Shown: positions 1-10,482 of the stretch, piece by piece
How positions within the stretch are numbered: position 1 is the first letter of the stretch
How the letters are laid out: each line of letters begins with the position of its first letter
Source: Arthonia radiata
Taxonomy: Eukaryota > Ascomycota > Arthoniomycetes > Arthoniales > Arthoniaceae
DNA length: 64,000 nt
Assembly: GCA_002989075.1 (NCBI GenBank)
Contig: PSQN01000006.1
Coordinates: 434,001 to 498,000, forward strand
Direction: 5' to 3'
Made by a program: the position numbers and the translations under genes
Notes under the pieces: generated by a model
What the model was told of the DNA's origin: nothing
The model's database searches: none
What the model saw: the letters and a program-made list of their open reading frames with translations, nothing else

Positions 1-1505
1 GGGAGCGCAATAATACCCCCGAGCGGCTTACAACTGCCCAAGATAGAGCTCTCTGTAGCTATATTGATCGCTTAGGGAAGATCTACCTCGCTCCGACCCG
101 TCGTATAATCGTATCGGCGGCCAATTCGATCCTAGCGCGAGCGTCAAATGCAGGTACAGACGCACCTCACCCCAAAGTTTCGAAGTCTTGGTGCCAAAGA
201 TAGCTAGCTCGGCATACTCAGTATAAGCTAGCACGCCAGAAGCCAATAGAAATGACGCGGTACCTGGCGCAGAACCGAGATACTATCCGAAAGTGGTATA
301 AAGAGCTTGGGAAGCTAATACAGGAGTATGCGATCGACCCGCATAATATCTGGAATATCGACCAAGCAGGCTTCCGCGTCGGGATAGGAGCTTCGAATTG
401 GGTTGTAGTACGATCGCATACGACAAGAGTAGCAGCTCCAAGCGCAACAGATCGTACACTAGTTACCCTAATTGAGACGATCTCTGAAACTAAATCGAAG
501 CTAGACCCAATTGTAGTGCTTCCAGGCGTCGTTCACTAGGCACACTGGGCCAGAACAGATATCGGAGGCGAGACGATGCTTGCTCTTTCAGAATCAGGCT
601 ATACTAATAATAATATTATGCTTGAGTACCTGAAGCACTTCGACAAAGCTACCTTAAAGAGGCAACAGGGAGCATATCGACTGCTTCTTTTAGATAGGTT
701 TGCCGGCCAAGCTACTGCAGAGTTCGTGAAGTATGCCGACGATCACAAGATTAAGATCTTCTGCTTCAAAGCGCATATAACACACCTAATGCAGCCGCTT
801 AACGTATAGATCTTCAAAGTTGAGAAGCACTACAACGCGCAGGTACTCGATCGGGCAGTACGTTCCGGCGCAACCAAGTTTAGAAAGACAGACTTTCTTG
901 ATAAGCTTCCAGAGATACGCAGGAACACGTTTAAAGAGGCAACTATACGCTCAGGCTTTGCTAAAACAGGAATCTGGCCGTTAGATGCAAGTAAGGTACT
1001 TGATCAGATACCGGACCTGTATAAAGCCTATAAGGAACAAGATGCCGATTGGGAAAAGCCGCCTAAAACTCCCCAAACGGTACGAAAACTAGATCAATAC
1101 GTCAACTCGATCGTAGATCAGGTACAGTACCTGCAAGGTCCCGATCGTCAGGTTCACCCGACTTGGGACGCATTTAACCAGCTTGTGCGTGCTAGTTCGC
1201 GTGCAATGACCGAACGGGATCTAGCTCTTGAAGATCTCGATTCTATTCAATCAGAAGCGCGCAGACGTGAGGAACTTAAGCGCAAGAAGGGCGATGGTCG
1301 CCAGATGCAGAAAGGAGGCGTGGTTACGGCTTCCTCTTTAAGAACAATGGTTGGAAAGCGGGATCGGGAGGGCGATCAAAGGGAAGCTCGGCGCGCGGAG
1401 AACGCAGGAACGGGACAAGCTAGGGCTCTAACTGCTAAAACAAGCAAGCCAGCTATAAGATCGGAACCCAAGCTATCGATTGGTGAGCAGATTATCGAGT
1501 TCTGA
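1..1505 (+). pseudogene. Fot1/pogo-type DDE transposase, RIP-damaged, 5' end outside window
   Basis: One reading frame (codons starting at 3) runs from the window edge to the TGA at 1503-1505, interrupted only by TAG codons at 201, 537 and 807. The translation has the order of a Tc1/mariner-superfamily pogo/Fot1 transposase: an N-terminal helix-turn-helix/CENPB-like region (about 3-330), then the first DDE block with NIWNIDQAGFRVG near 345-390. The second block has LLLLDRFAGQ where LLLLDGHGSH is usual, followed by a THLMQPLNV block near 780-806. The C-terminal tail is rich in Arg, Lys and Glu. All three stops can come from CAG by C-to-T in a CpA context, the RIP signature, and the rest of the frame is intact, so the decay is modest. 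No terminal inverted repeat could be fixed because the left end is missing. The element is not autonomous as read. Family assignment is from recognised motifs only. Confidence 0.85.
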
Positions 1506-1643
1506 GCTTGTTACGATCTATAAGTAGCTAATATAAGCGAATCGATCTCGTGNGGAACCCAAGCTATCGATTGGTGAGCAGATTATCGAGTTCTGAGCTT
1601 GTTACGATCTATAAGTAGCTAATATAAGCGAATCGATCTCGTG
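1463..1643. repeat. Exact 90-bp direct duplication around a single N (assembly gap)
   Basis: Bases 1463-1552 and 1554-1643 are identical, and the only base between them is an N at 1553. The unit covers the last residues of the transposase, its stop and 47 bp of 3' flank. A perfect duplicate touching an ambiguity code is the usual trace of two contigs joined without merging their overlap, so a real tandem duplication is the less likely reading. Confidence 0.9.
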
Positions 1644-2027
1644 TGACCGGAGATTTAGTATAAGCGTGGGGTGCTAGCTTCAGCTAGCACCGACAAATGA
1701 GGAAACCCGAAGCGGAATAGCGTAGGATTCTATGTCCGATAGGACCGAGTGAGGAGGGTGCGGGTAGCTTATGCTAGTACCCGACAAATGAGGAATCCCG
1801 AAGCGGCTTAGCGTAGGGATCTATGTCCGATAGGACCGAGTGAGGAGGGTACGGGTACGTACAAGATCCGCTAATGCAGGTACATGAGCATAGCCTCTCC
1901 CACCTCATCCACGCATAGCCTTGAAGGCGTCCAGACTCCAGCTCAACGCCTTATGCTACTCTAATGTCTTCCACTGAGATCGCGCTTTCCATCTCACACC
2001 TACAAACAATGGGCGTAGTCGAGCATA
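1506..2027. other. Gene-free spacer holding repeats and the leader of the next gene
   Basis: Apart from the duplicated 90-mer and the 91-bp repeat, no ORF or RNA gene is supported. The last 170 bp, up to the ATG at 2028, should contain the promoter and 5' leader of the STAND-like gene. Confidence 0.6.
1671..1860. repeat. 91-bp tandem repeat with a perfect 9-bp hairpin
   Basis: Two copies begin at 1691 and 1782 (period 91 bp) and share long blocks, including one starting CGACAAATGAGGAA and one reading GTCCGATAGGACCGAGTGAG. The second copy fades after about 1850. Just upstream, 1671-1690 is a perfect inverted repeat: GTGCTAGCT, spacer TC, AGCTAGCAC. A decayed version of the hairpin (GGGTAGC...GCTAGTACCC) lies at the junction of the copies near 1762-1782. 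It abuts the 3' flank of the transposase fossil and may be subterminal repeat DNA of that or another element. No coding potential is seen. Confidence 0.75.
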
Positions 2028-3511
2028 ATGACACCCATCGGCTCACTCGGCGATGTTGTCGCGCTCTGTAACATCATCAAACAATTGACCTCAGCACTCA
2101 ATGACTGCCGCGGGTCATCGCATGGCTTCTGTCAACTTGTGAAGCACCTACAAGCCTTAGGCGCCATTTGCCAGGAAGTGGACCGCCTCATTGATCGTCA
2201 CAGACTACAACCAGCGACTGATGCGCTAAGAACGTCGTTGACTCGTATCGTAGCTGACTGTCATGGATCAATAGAGGCTTTCCTTAGACGCATCAGAAAG
2301 TATCAGAGTGTTCTTCGAGAAGGTGGCTCTGGGCGATGCATTCAAGACATTAGCCGCAAGGTTCAGTGGAAAGTTTTCGAAGCAGATGATGTAGACAAGT
2401 TCCGCACCGATCTCATCGCGTATACATCGTCTCTGCAGACACTTGTAGGGCTGTGGCACATGTGAGTCGTGCAACATCAAAAGCAGGTGATGTTTGTGCT
2501 GACAAGGTTTTTGATGCAGTACTATAAATGAGGATAGTCACGCCAAAACACTTGCAACTGTCAAAAATGCCGCTCAAGAATCTCACACATCAGCAGAAAC
2601 GCACGAAGGGTTGTTACGCCGGATAATCTCGCGCATCGACGAATCTACGGATCTAACAAAGCAGACCTACCTTGCACTGAACACCGTACATTCTCTATCC
2701 AGGATGGCTTGGCTTCCGAGATTTGCCCACGACCTGGCCACCTCGATGTCCCGGATACAAGCATACACATTCCAGACTTACCATACAGTGCTAGCTATCA
2801 ACGCTAAGCTAACATGGCTGACGAATGATTGTCTCCTAATACATGCACCGTGTGTTCTAAACGATGCTCTCGGCAGACGGTTTAACATAGATCTCCAATT
2901 AATTACCTCTTGGGCCGCGTTTGACGCTGTCATGGAAGTTCATTTTCGTGGCCAGCGTGGGCACCACAAGGTGGTTGAAAAGGAGTTTGAGCTCATAGAC
3001 AGCGAGACAAGTTGTGAGGTCTCGCGCAAGCGACTTTGGGAACGCGGGGTACGATCAGGCCAGCGTCTGCAGATGGGAATGGTGTTCACCAGCGTCGTAA
3101 ATGAAGTGCCAAGGCAACGACCGTGTCCCAGATGCTCCGATGTGCCGCTGAATCAATGTGGAATCATAGAATGGTATGCAAAGTCTCTCAGATCTGGGAA
3201 CGATAAACTTAAAGACTGACGGGATGCAATACAGTTCATGCGGAATGGTTTACAGATGCACAGATGCGGAAGTAGACCATACGAGCGCAAACTCGCGCAA
3301 ACTTGGTGCCCAGGCGCCCCGTATGGACATCAAGTCCCATTCTCCGCCGGAGCAAATGGAGTCGGCGACATTCGATAGACCCGCTGATTTTATTAGGGTC
3401 AGACTGTGGAAAGGGTCGTTGGGATCGATAAGTGGCCATCAGACAAAACATCAAAAATGCAATGACTCCAGTAAGGTAACGGTTCATACCATATATGAAA
3501 CAGCGAGCTGA
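2028..3511 (+). CDS. STAND-type N-terminal domain protein with ubiquitin-like domain and Cys cluster
   Basis: I predict three exons: 2028-2461, 2520-3173 and 3235-3511 (454 aa). The introns are 58 nt (GTGAGT...GCAG) and 61 nt (GTATGC, branch GACTGAC, ACAG). Residues 1-140 resemble the helical N-terminal domain of fungal STAND/NLR-like proteins (starts MTPIGSLGDVVALCNIIKQL). Residues about 255-335 resemble the ubiquitin-like domain often found in these fungal proteins (NDALGRRFNIDL, ITSWAAFDAVMEVHFRGQRG). After the second splice the C-terminus reads CPRCSDV...CGIIECSCGMVYRC, a compact Cys-rich, zinc-binding-type cluster. Stopping at the unspliced TGA at 3217 would destroy that cluster, which supports the third exon. 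No NACHT/NB-ARC Walker motif is present. A role in heterokaryon or self/non-self signalling is inference from the family. The 3' end is less sure because another donor-like GTAACG lies at 3476. Confidence 0.65.
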
Positions 3512-4310
3512 AGTCGTGCAACTTCACCTGTGGATGGCATTCTCCACCGTTGCCCGCTTGTTGCAAGCTTGTAGAAGAAGGTAGCCACCTCCGACATCTT
3601 GTTGATCCAGCACCAATCTGCAGACACACCTTAATCGCCAACAGACATAAGGTCCCCGGTTGCTCGTCACAACAAACAAACGCACTTCGTTATTGTTGTT
3701 CAGAGTGTCAGACAACGCCGGCGCGACGGGCTATTCGTGAGGCTTCCTCATCTTCCTTCTTCCCCCTCACTACATCTAATCTTGTTCGCAGAGCCTAGGG
3801 GAAGTCGATCGAGTCGCATATATATCTATACGTCAGACGTTCCCATAGCGCTTGACACCATCGTAAGGGATCTCAGCTCCTTGTCTACCTTCTTCGTTTG
3901 CCTCAACGACGTCCGCTATGGTCAGCAAACCGCGACAGGCGCGCCAAGGTCAAACGACTTGGTGACGTTTGGCGTCATCCTCAAGCTATTAAGACCTTCT
4001 CTGTCTTCGTTCTTCCCTTCCTCTGCATCCTCTTACACCACCAAAACTTCTCTTGGCCCAGCAACTTGATCTTACTTCCCTAAGGTCAGTCCGCTTCCTC
4101 AAGCTCATACCCGGGTATGGTCTTAGCATCATCCCCAAGGCCCGATCCACCACCTACCCCACTGCACACTCCACCGCTCCTGAGGCTACCCCTTCATCGC
4201 CTAAAGCTCCAGCGTCTGATCCTTCATTGCAGCTAGCGGATACGTTGTATCATACAGACCCACCGACGCAGACTAGGCTCTTACGCCCAGATCACCTGCA
4301 GGAGCGCACA
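3512..4310. other. Intergenic, no supported gene
   Basis: Short overlapping frames occur in all phases but none has a recognisable domain. A Pro/Ser-biased frame without an ATG reads into the repeat ORF starting at 4311, so a 5' exon of that gene may lie here. Confidence 0.4.
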
Positions 4311-4856
4311 ATGACCAACGACACACCTTCGTGCACTACGTCCCAACATCCACGTGAACTAAGCCCGCGTCCGCCGCCGCCCGATCCATCTCCCCCACGG
4401 TCACCGTACCCCGTGAATCCCACCCGGCCTTCATCTGACGAGGCCTTAGCAGCTCATCCAGGGACGCTGCAACATATCGGTATAGTCAACATGCAAGGCA
4501 TCCCGCCGCCAGATAGGCCGCCAACACCGCATCCTAATGCGCCACCGCCTTCACAAGAGAGTGGCATAATCAACCTGCAGGGCATCCCGCCACCAGATAG
4601 GCCGCCAACACCGCATCCTAATGCGCCACCACCTTCACAACAGGATAGCATCGTCAACCTGCAGGGCATCCCGCCACCAGATAGACCGCCAACACCGCAT
4701 CCCAATGCGCCACCGTCTCAGTCGGACCAGCAACAGGACAATACGACCTATAGCGATCGAGTCGTTGAGAACTGCAAACTCATGTCTCTATCATCGCCTC
4801 CGCCGTCACTGGAGATGCATGGGATCTCGCGTCTGGCCTGCACAGTAGCGGCCTGA
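4311..4856 (+). CDS. Proline-rich hypothetical protein with three 28-residue repeats
   Basis: Not recognised. From the first in-frame ATG the product is 181 aa. The frame is open back to 4053, so the true start could be in an upstream exon. The centre has three near-identical 28-aa units (84-bp period; units begin near 4478, 4562 and 4646) built around LQGIPPPDRPPTPHPNAPP. The flanks are rich in Pro, Ser and Thr. No signal peptide or membrane segment is seen with this start. The repeat keeps the frame and its changes are conservative (for example V/I, M/L), which favours coding. It could instead be a non-coding minisatellite, since the opposite strand also stays open as a Gly/Cys-rich frame. 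Confidence 0.4.
   Translation: MTNDTPSCTTSQHPRELSPRPPPPDPSPPRSPYPVNPTRPSSDEALAAHPGTLQHIGIVNMQGIPPPDRPPTPHPNAPPPSQESGIINLQGIPPPDRPPTPHPNAPPPSQQDSIVNLQGIPPPDRPPTPHPNAPPSQSDQQQDNTTYSDRVVENCKLMSLSSPPPSLEMHGISRLACTVAA
4478..4729 (+). repeat. 84-bp minisatellite, three copies
   Basis: The matching motif ATGCAAGGCATCCCG / CTGCAGGGCATCCCG occurs at 4491, 4575 and 4659, exactly 84 bp apart. The copies differ by a few bases each. Confidence 0.9.
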
Positions 4857-5147
4857 CGCTCTGCAGTATGCTCACGGCAGTAGAGCCATTGATGGACGGA
4901 CGCCGTAGTTCGTCGAAGTGACGCAGGCCCTTGGACCAACCCCTCGGGCGATCGAACCATGAGTATGGTCGCTGATGAATAGTCTCGACGGCATATGACG
5001 AGCGTATCTTGTGTGATGCTCACATAGCTTCAATGCGACTTTTATAAAGTCAGCACGCAATATCTCCCGAGCTCTTCTTCCGTATCAATAACCATCTGCA
5101 GAACTTCACATATGAAAGTATCTCCGTCAGCCTCCGGGAATTTCGGA
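4857..5147. other. Intergenic, nothing recognised
   Basis: No domain-bearing frame or RNA gene seen. Confidence 0.4.
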
Positions 5148-5811
5148 CTAGCAGGGCTGCTTGTCAATCTCAGTGACCTCAGACATCATCTGGGGAAACG
5201 TTGTCCGATTGAATGCAGAGGTATACCGTCCCGCAACCCCCTGCACTGCACCGCGCACTTGCATAAGAACACGCTGGTAAATGGAGGTGTTGTTCAATGT
5301 GACGGCTTGCACGAGCTCCACTTGCTTATCTGCGGGCAAAGGGTCTTGTGTGCTGCGGTTTGTGTTAGTTCTCAATGCTGACCACATCGCGTGCTCGATG
5401 TCGTCATGACCGATAGGGTCCTCAGGTCCGCGAGTGTCGGCTTTCCCGGTCAACTGGCTCGTTGCAGAGTACAAAAACGTGATCTGTGGTTCCAGCTTGT
5501 CGTTCAAAATCGAACAGACCTCGTTCTTCGTCGCAACGATGTGATGCATGAAGAAGCAAAAAGGCGTGTAGGAAAAACCAGTGTCTCTGTCCGCGTCTAA
5601 AGTGTACGTCGGCGGTGTTGGGTATCGCGTTTCTACAAACCTCTTCAATGAACAATCTTTCTTCTGCCTTCGCCTTGGAGCAGGGGTTGGCTCTCACATT
5701 CGATGATCATATCCAACACCGGGACAAAGTCTACTTGACCAAAGACTGCACTTTGGGCTTGCCTGCACTCTTTACTTTTCCGTTGTGCAAGGCACTGTTA
5801 CTGCCTTCCAT
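5148..5811 (-). CDS. Hypothetical protein, tentative two-exon model
   Basis: Not recognised. A 164-codon open stretch ends at the TAG at 5148-5150 but has no upstream ATG of its own. Joining it to an ATG exon (5811-5735, starting MEGSNSALHNGKVK) through a 94-nt intron (5734-5641, GTAGAC...AAGAG) gives 189 aa in frame. The C-terminal part is mixed polar sequence with several NxT sites and no membrane segment. The intron lacks a good branch site, and another coding-looking frame crosses it, so this may be a decaying gene or chance. Context: it lies between the repeat ORF and the aminopeptidase in gene-poor DNA. Confidence 0.3.
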
Positions 5812-6704
5812 GATGTGCTTGCTGATGTCCGCGCGCGGTAGCTCAAGTCGTTAGAGTGCTGGTGTGCTGGTCGTGTTCTTGGCACCGTTCCTGTGTCAGC
5901 ATGCGCTAACTAGATCGGTGCTAGTGCAGATACAACGCCGCTGAGGTGCTGAGTTGGTTTGACTTAGTCAAAATCACAACGCGTTTCTTTACTGGCGTTT
6001 GAAGCGGAGAGGGCTTGCTTTGGCATCAATAGCTGATTTCGACTACGTTGCAGGCGCGTGCCGAGTATTCGTTGCGATCTGGTGGACATATCTGGTCTTA
6101 AACCTTTTGTGCATCGGCTTTGCTACAGTTCACGAGCAGCAAAATGCCACAAGTCTGCGCCAGCACCTGCTACATCTCTAAAGCCTCCCTTCTTCTCCCA
6201 CAATGCCCATGACCATACCCGTCGCGGACAGAAAACCGCACAAGTCGTCCTAAAGAGCGCCATATCAGCGGCTTCATACTCTAGCCCATCGTCACGGAGG
6301 CAACGCCAGCTCGCTGCTACTAGGCTCTGGACATCACAGCAATGAAGACAACATGCGGCTGCTGCAGTAGCGATGCGCGGGTTTTCCAGGTAGGGCGTGT
6401 GTGGTAGCAGTCATCCCATGATTAGGATATGACTTCGCAAGTCAGGGACGGCCGTTCGACTGCTGGGATTACGTCGAAGGTTACAAAGGGAGAGGTGTGG
6501 ACGCTGGTGAACTTGGTGTACAGAGTTGTGCACAGGAAGCTTGATCACTTTACTGGACGTGCTCACTCACTGATCACTAGGGCGGGAAAGGCATGTCACA
6601 CAAAGCAAGCCATGGGTATTTGTTCAGCTTAGAGCTCTTCCATTACCCAATCCAAGATGTAGGTATTGTAGGTTACAAGACACCCATTCCACAGGCCTCT
6701 ACCC
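5812..6704. other. Intergenic, nothing recognised
   Basis: Only short frames without recognisable composition. It includes the 3' flank of the minus-strand aminopeptidase. Confidence 0.5.
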
Positions 6705-8288
6705 TCAAGAGTCCGCAGCCAACGCTCCGACGGGCCAATACCCATCACTCGCAGGCTTCGCAGTCGAACTTCGCCTCGCCAGCGCAGCCGGAGCCCCTCT
6801 CACCGGAATGGTATCCAGACTGGTCGCATACAGCGCCACCGAGTTAGCCACACTCCTCGTGTTCAGCAAAAACGCATCCAAATCCAAATTATCCGGCGTA
6901 TCCCCAGCCTGATGATAATTCGGATCATACGCGACACCAGCAGTCCCACCAAACTGCGCAGCCTCCTCCTCCGTCTTGACACCCTCGGCCCCAGTAAACA
7001 GACCACCAGCAGCGATCCCGTTCTCCAAGAACGCGCCGTAATCACTGCGCCCGTCAAACGCCGTCGCCGTGAAGTTCTCCCCATTCGCAACGTAGAAGTC
7101 CTGGAACTGCTTCTCGATCTCCGCGCTTCCAGGAGGCCCACTCAACCCGAAGCTCGACCCGTCGCCGTCGTACACCGCGAGGTAGTAGTTCGGGCTTGCG
7201 ATCATGTCGAAGTTGAGGTAGAGTCTTACCTTCTCGATCTCGCCGGCGGTCTGATTAAGCGTGCTGACGTAGTACGTGCTGCCCAGGAGCCCGAACTCCT
7301 CGGCCGTCCAGAAGCAGAAGCGGACGGCATTAGTGACGGAGAATCCTTTGAGCGCCTTGGCAACCTCGAGAATACCGATGGTGCCGGAGCCGTCGTCGTT
7401 GATGCCGGGGCCGGGTTCGACGGAGTCGGTGTGCGCGCCGAGCGCGACGACATTGTCGTGGTCGCCGCCTTTAGTTTCGGCGATGACGTTGTAGGTGGTG
7501 CGGTTTTCGAGGATGGAGTTGACCGAGAGATCGGCGGTGACGGGCGTGCCGGCTTGGAGGGACGTCAAGAGAGCGGTGCCGGCGTCTTGGGTGATGCCGA
7601 CGGTGGGCGTGTACGCGCCCGTCCCGCCGAGAGTACCGGCGAGGGGGCCGGGGACGTTGTTGTAGATGACTGCGCCGGTTGCGCCTGCGGCGAGCGCGTT
7701 GGTCGCTTTGATGGCGAAGGTGCAGTTGCCGCGGGAGATGAGGGCGACTTGGCCGGTCTGCGGGGCTTGTTAGCTGTGTGCATGATTTGCTGGGGAGAGG
7801 TTGTGCTTACGACTTCAGCAGGGAAGTCGGCGGCGTCGCAACCGAGATTGTTGATAGCTACGAGGTTCGCGGTCACGTCGCCGTTGGGCGTGTAGGTGAG
7901 TAGATCTGCATCGACTGCTTCACCATTGGTGCTCAGGGTCGCACTACCACCAGAGAACAGCTCCTCAAACGATTGAATCTCAACATCGTAGGTGCCAAGT
8001 GCCGACAGAGTGTCGTAGAGGTAGTTGATGGTGTCGTTGTGGCCTGGGCTGCCAAACACGCGGTTGACGCCGGGGTACGCCAGAGCAAATGAGTACAGTT
8101 GCTGGGCCTGAAAATTTTGTCAGCGGCTGCACATATTAGGTTCTCATGCGCAATATACTCACACCCGCTTCTAGAGCCTCTGTGGTGATCAGAGCTTGCA
8201 GCGCTTCGGATGACACAGCGGGAAGGTCCTGAGCCAAGGCGGGAGCCGCAACGGCTATGGCGATCGAAGAATAGCGGTAGATCTTCAT
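6705..8288 (-). CDS. Secreted M28 aminopeptidase (leucine aminopeptidase 2 / aminopeptidase Y type)
   Basis: Three exons on the minus strand: 8288-8163, 8107-7811 and 7757-6705 (491 aa), with introns of 55 and 53 nt. The N-terminus (MKIYRYSSIAIAVAAPALAQ) is a signal peptide. A PA-type insert follows around residues 120-215 (GQVALISRGNCTFAIKATNA). The M28 zinc peptidase domain keeps all metal ligands: H250 in GAHTDSVEPGPG, D262 in GINDDGSG, the catalytic E294-E295 in FWTAEEFGLLGS, D325 in NFDM and H423 in YHQAGD. The family is a binuclear zinc exopeptidase removing N-terminal residues from peptides; here it is probably extracellular or vacuolar. Length fits fungal LAP2. The downstream gene on the same strand side is a permease, which would suit uptake of released nutrients, but this link is only inference. 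Confidence 0.92.
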
Positions 8289-9090
8289 GCTGACGTTAGT
8301 AGTATCAATGATCGTGGCTTGGGGTGTTCAATAATACAGTGTTGCGGATACTGTCGTGTTTAAGTACCTTCAGATCCTGCTTCTACGGTCATTCGCCCTT
8401 GCATGCTGCTTCATCGCACCTTCCGCTCTTGTTGCCATGATAGATGCAACGTAGTACATCACGTCTATCACCAGCGGGGAGTGTGAAACTAGATCTGTGG
8501 GTTGTTGACTTGGGACATTGGCAGACCAGGTATAACCTCCGACACCCCTGTGCTATTGGGTGAGTATACATGGCCAAGACGAGGAGTAGCTCTTGGCGGG
8601 TAGCATTGGCCTTGGCAGACTTACCATCAAGATACGGAAGTCTTCCTCAACGTGAAGTGGCTGGTCTTCTTTTCACCAACTCGCAGCCACTTGTAGTTGT
8701 TCTCAGCCAGCCGAGCTTATCTCTACCGCGGTCAGTCCGTTGTGTGGCTTGCTCATGGCCGCACACTTCAGAGCTCTGCGTCGCTGTCCTTCTGCACTTC
8801 ACTGCGGCCACGGCCATGATCACCAAATATGGATAGCGCATGAAGATTATGGCTTGCTTAAAAGCTACAGGGCGAGTGGTGGACTGGACAGCCATACGTT
8901 CGTTGACGATAGTAGTGACAGATGAGCCGCCATTCGAGCCGTTCAAGAGGTTCTGCATTGAACCAGTTTCTTAACGTCCTGAGCATGTTCGGTCGGTATT
9001 ACTGAGGACTACCCTCTCCCTAGAGATTGTGTTGCCCAATGGATTGTATATAACTGACCTACAAAGCTGGAAAATTGATCAGCAAGGTAC
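8289..9090. other. Aminopeptidase upstream region and permease 3' flank
   Basis: About 800 bp with no supported gene. It should carry the promoter of the minus-strand aminopeptidase and the 3' end of the minus-strand permease. Confidence 0.55.
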
Positions 9091-10482
9091 CTACATCAGT
9101 CCAGTCCTTCGGATAATCCAGCTACACCCGCCAACTAAAGCGGTGGCTCCAGAGAAGATGATGATCGGGCTGAACCTGCTTCCGTACGCTGTTATGGTCG
9201 CATCGTGGTCCAGATTCCCACTAGCCAGCAATGACTGGCTAAGTGGTCCAGAGATGACCGCACCAATACCGCGGCCGGCAGCCAACAGGCCCAGGAGCAT
9301 CGTCGAGTCTGTTCCCACATACTGACGTTGTACATCTTTGATCATGCCTCCCCAGCAAGTTGAGTAAGAGCTCGCTGTCATGCCATACAAAACGCAGAAC
9401 GTCAGCAGCGGCGCAATGGAGGTAGAAAACCCCCAAAGTGTGAACACTGCAGCACTTGCGCCAACGCTTACAGACAGTATGATAGTAGTGACTTCGAACC
9501 GATCTACGAGCGCACCTGTAATGACACAGCCGAAGATAGATGCTACATTCACAACAAGCACTGTTAGGGAGCCGAGCGTTGTGTTGATGCCGATGGACTC
9601 CGCGTATGAGGGCAAGTAGTTGGTAGGCAGGAAATAACCCAAAGCTTGGGCAACGTTGAATATTTGCAATCCCCAGAACAAGCGCGATTTGAGAAAGGCC
9701 ACGCTCGTGGGGCGCGCTGTATATGCTGATGATGTGGGAAGTCGAGGCTTCAAAAAGACTAGCAAAGGAGCCGTGAGAACGACGATCATGCCTGCAATGA
9801 TGCGCAGAGTCTGCATCGTTATCAGATAAGTGCCCGTTGCTGATCATGAGGCTTTTGAAAATACCCATCTGAACCCACAGCGCGAGAGAAGGGCCTGCAA
9901 GATCAGCGGCATAATAGCTCCTCCCGTTCCATCACCGGCCCACATGATGCCGATGGCCAGACCCTTGCGCCTTACGAACCATTCGTCGAGGTATGAGATT
10001 GTCGGTATGATGATCGCATTGCCTGCGAGCGCGAAGAAGACGCCTTGACAAAGGATCAATTGAGTGACTGTGTTGGCAAAGGAGGCACTGATTAAGGCTG
10101 CAGCTATGAGCGGCAGGCTAGCCCAAGTAGAGTACTGTCTCCAGCGAGGTCGACGGTTGAATATGGTAAAATAGACTGGCATGAGGAGATACCCGAGCCC
10201 GGTGGCAGTGGTTCCGATCGCAGGGATTCCATTGGGCTTGGAGGCAAAAGGCTGGTGTGAGCTATAGTACTCTTGCAGGATACCGAATGAGAAGGCGAAG
10301 CCCCAGATGAGAACATTGGCCACGAAGCAGCCTAAAAGGCATAGCCACGCCTGATATCCCTCGTCAGCTGGCGGGAGTGCACTTTGCATTTGATGCAGGT
10401 GATGGTCGTTCGTGGGCGACTCGTCATCAACCACATCGGTTGCGGTACGCTGGCGTATCTCGACCAGCTCTACACTGCTCAT
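9091..10482 (-). CDS. MFS transporter, monocarboxylate permease-like
   Basis: Two exons, 10482-9865 and 9810-9091 (445 aa), joined by a 54-nt intron (GTATTT...ATGCAG) that restores CGFRWTLRIIAGMIV across the splice. The N-terminal 35 residues are polar and cytosolic. The first half then has GYQAWLCLLGCFVANVLIWG and the FGILQEYY motif typical of fungal monocarboxylate-transporter-like (MCT/MCH) major facilitator proteins. Twelve membrane segments can be counted over the two halves, with a central loop near KPRLPTSSAYTARP. Length fits the family. The substrate cannot be told from sequence; fungal relatives include riboflavin, nicotinate and acid transporters as well as orphans. It acts in a cell membrane. 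No cluster of metabolic genes surrounds it. Confidence 0.88.

Noticed and set aside
2461-2465. Short 145-residue protein ending at the first stop in the STAND-like gene
   Set aside because: The stop lies in a clear 58-nt intron; splicing continues the helical domain and adds the ubiquitin-like part.
4950-4970. Minus-strand GGTTCGATCGCCC resembling a tRNA B box
   Set aside because: Does not match the B-box ending, and no A box or cloverleaf could be drawn around it.
6912-7895. 327-codon plus-strand frame
   Set aside because: Lies antisense to the M28 aminopeptidase, whose metal-binding motifs are all in place; the frame follows from GC-rich third positions.
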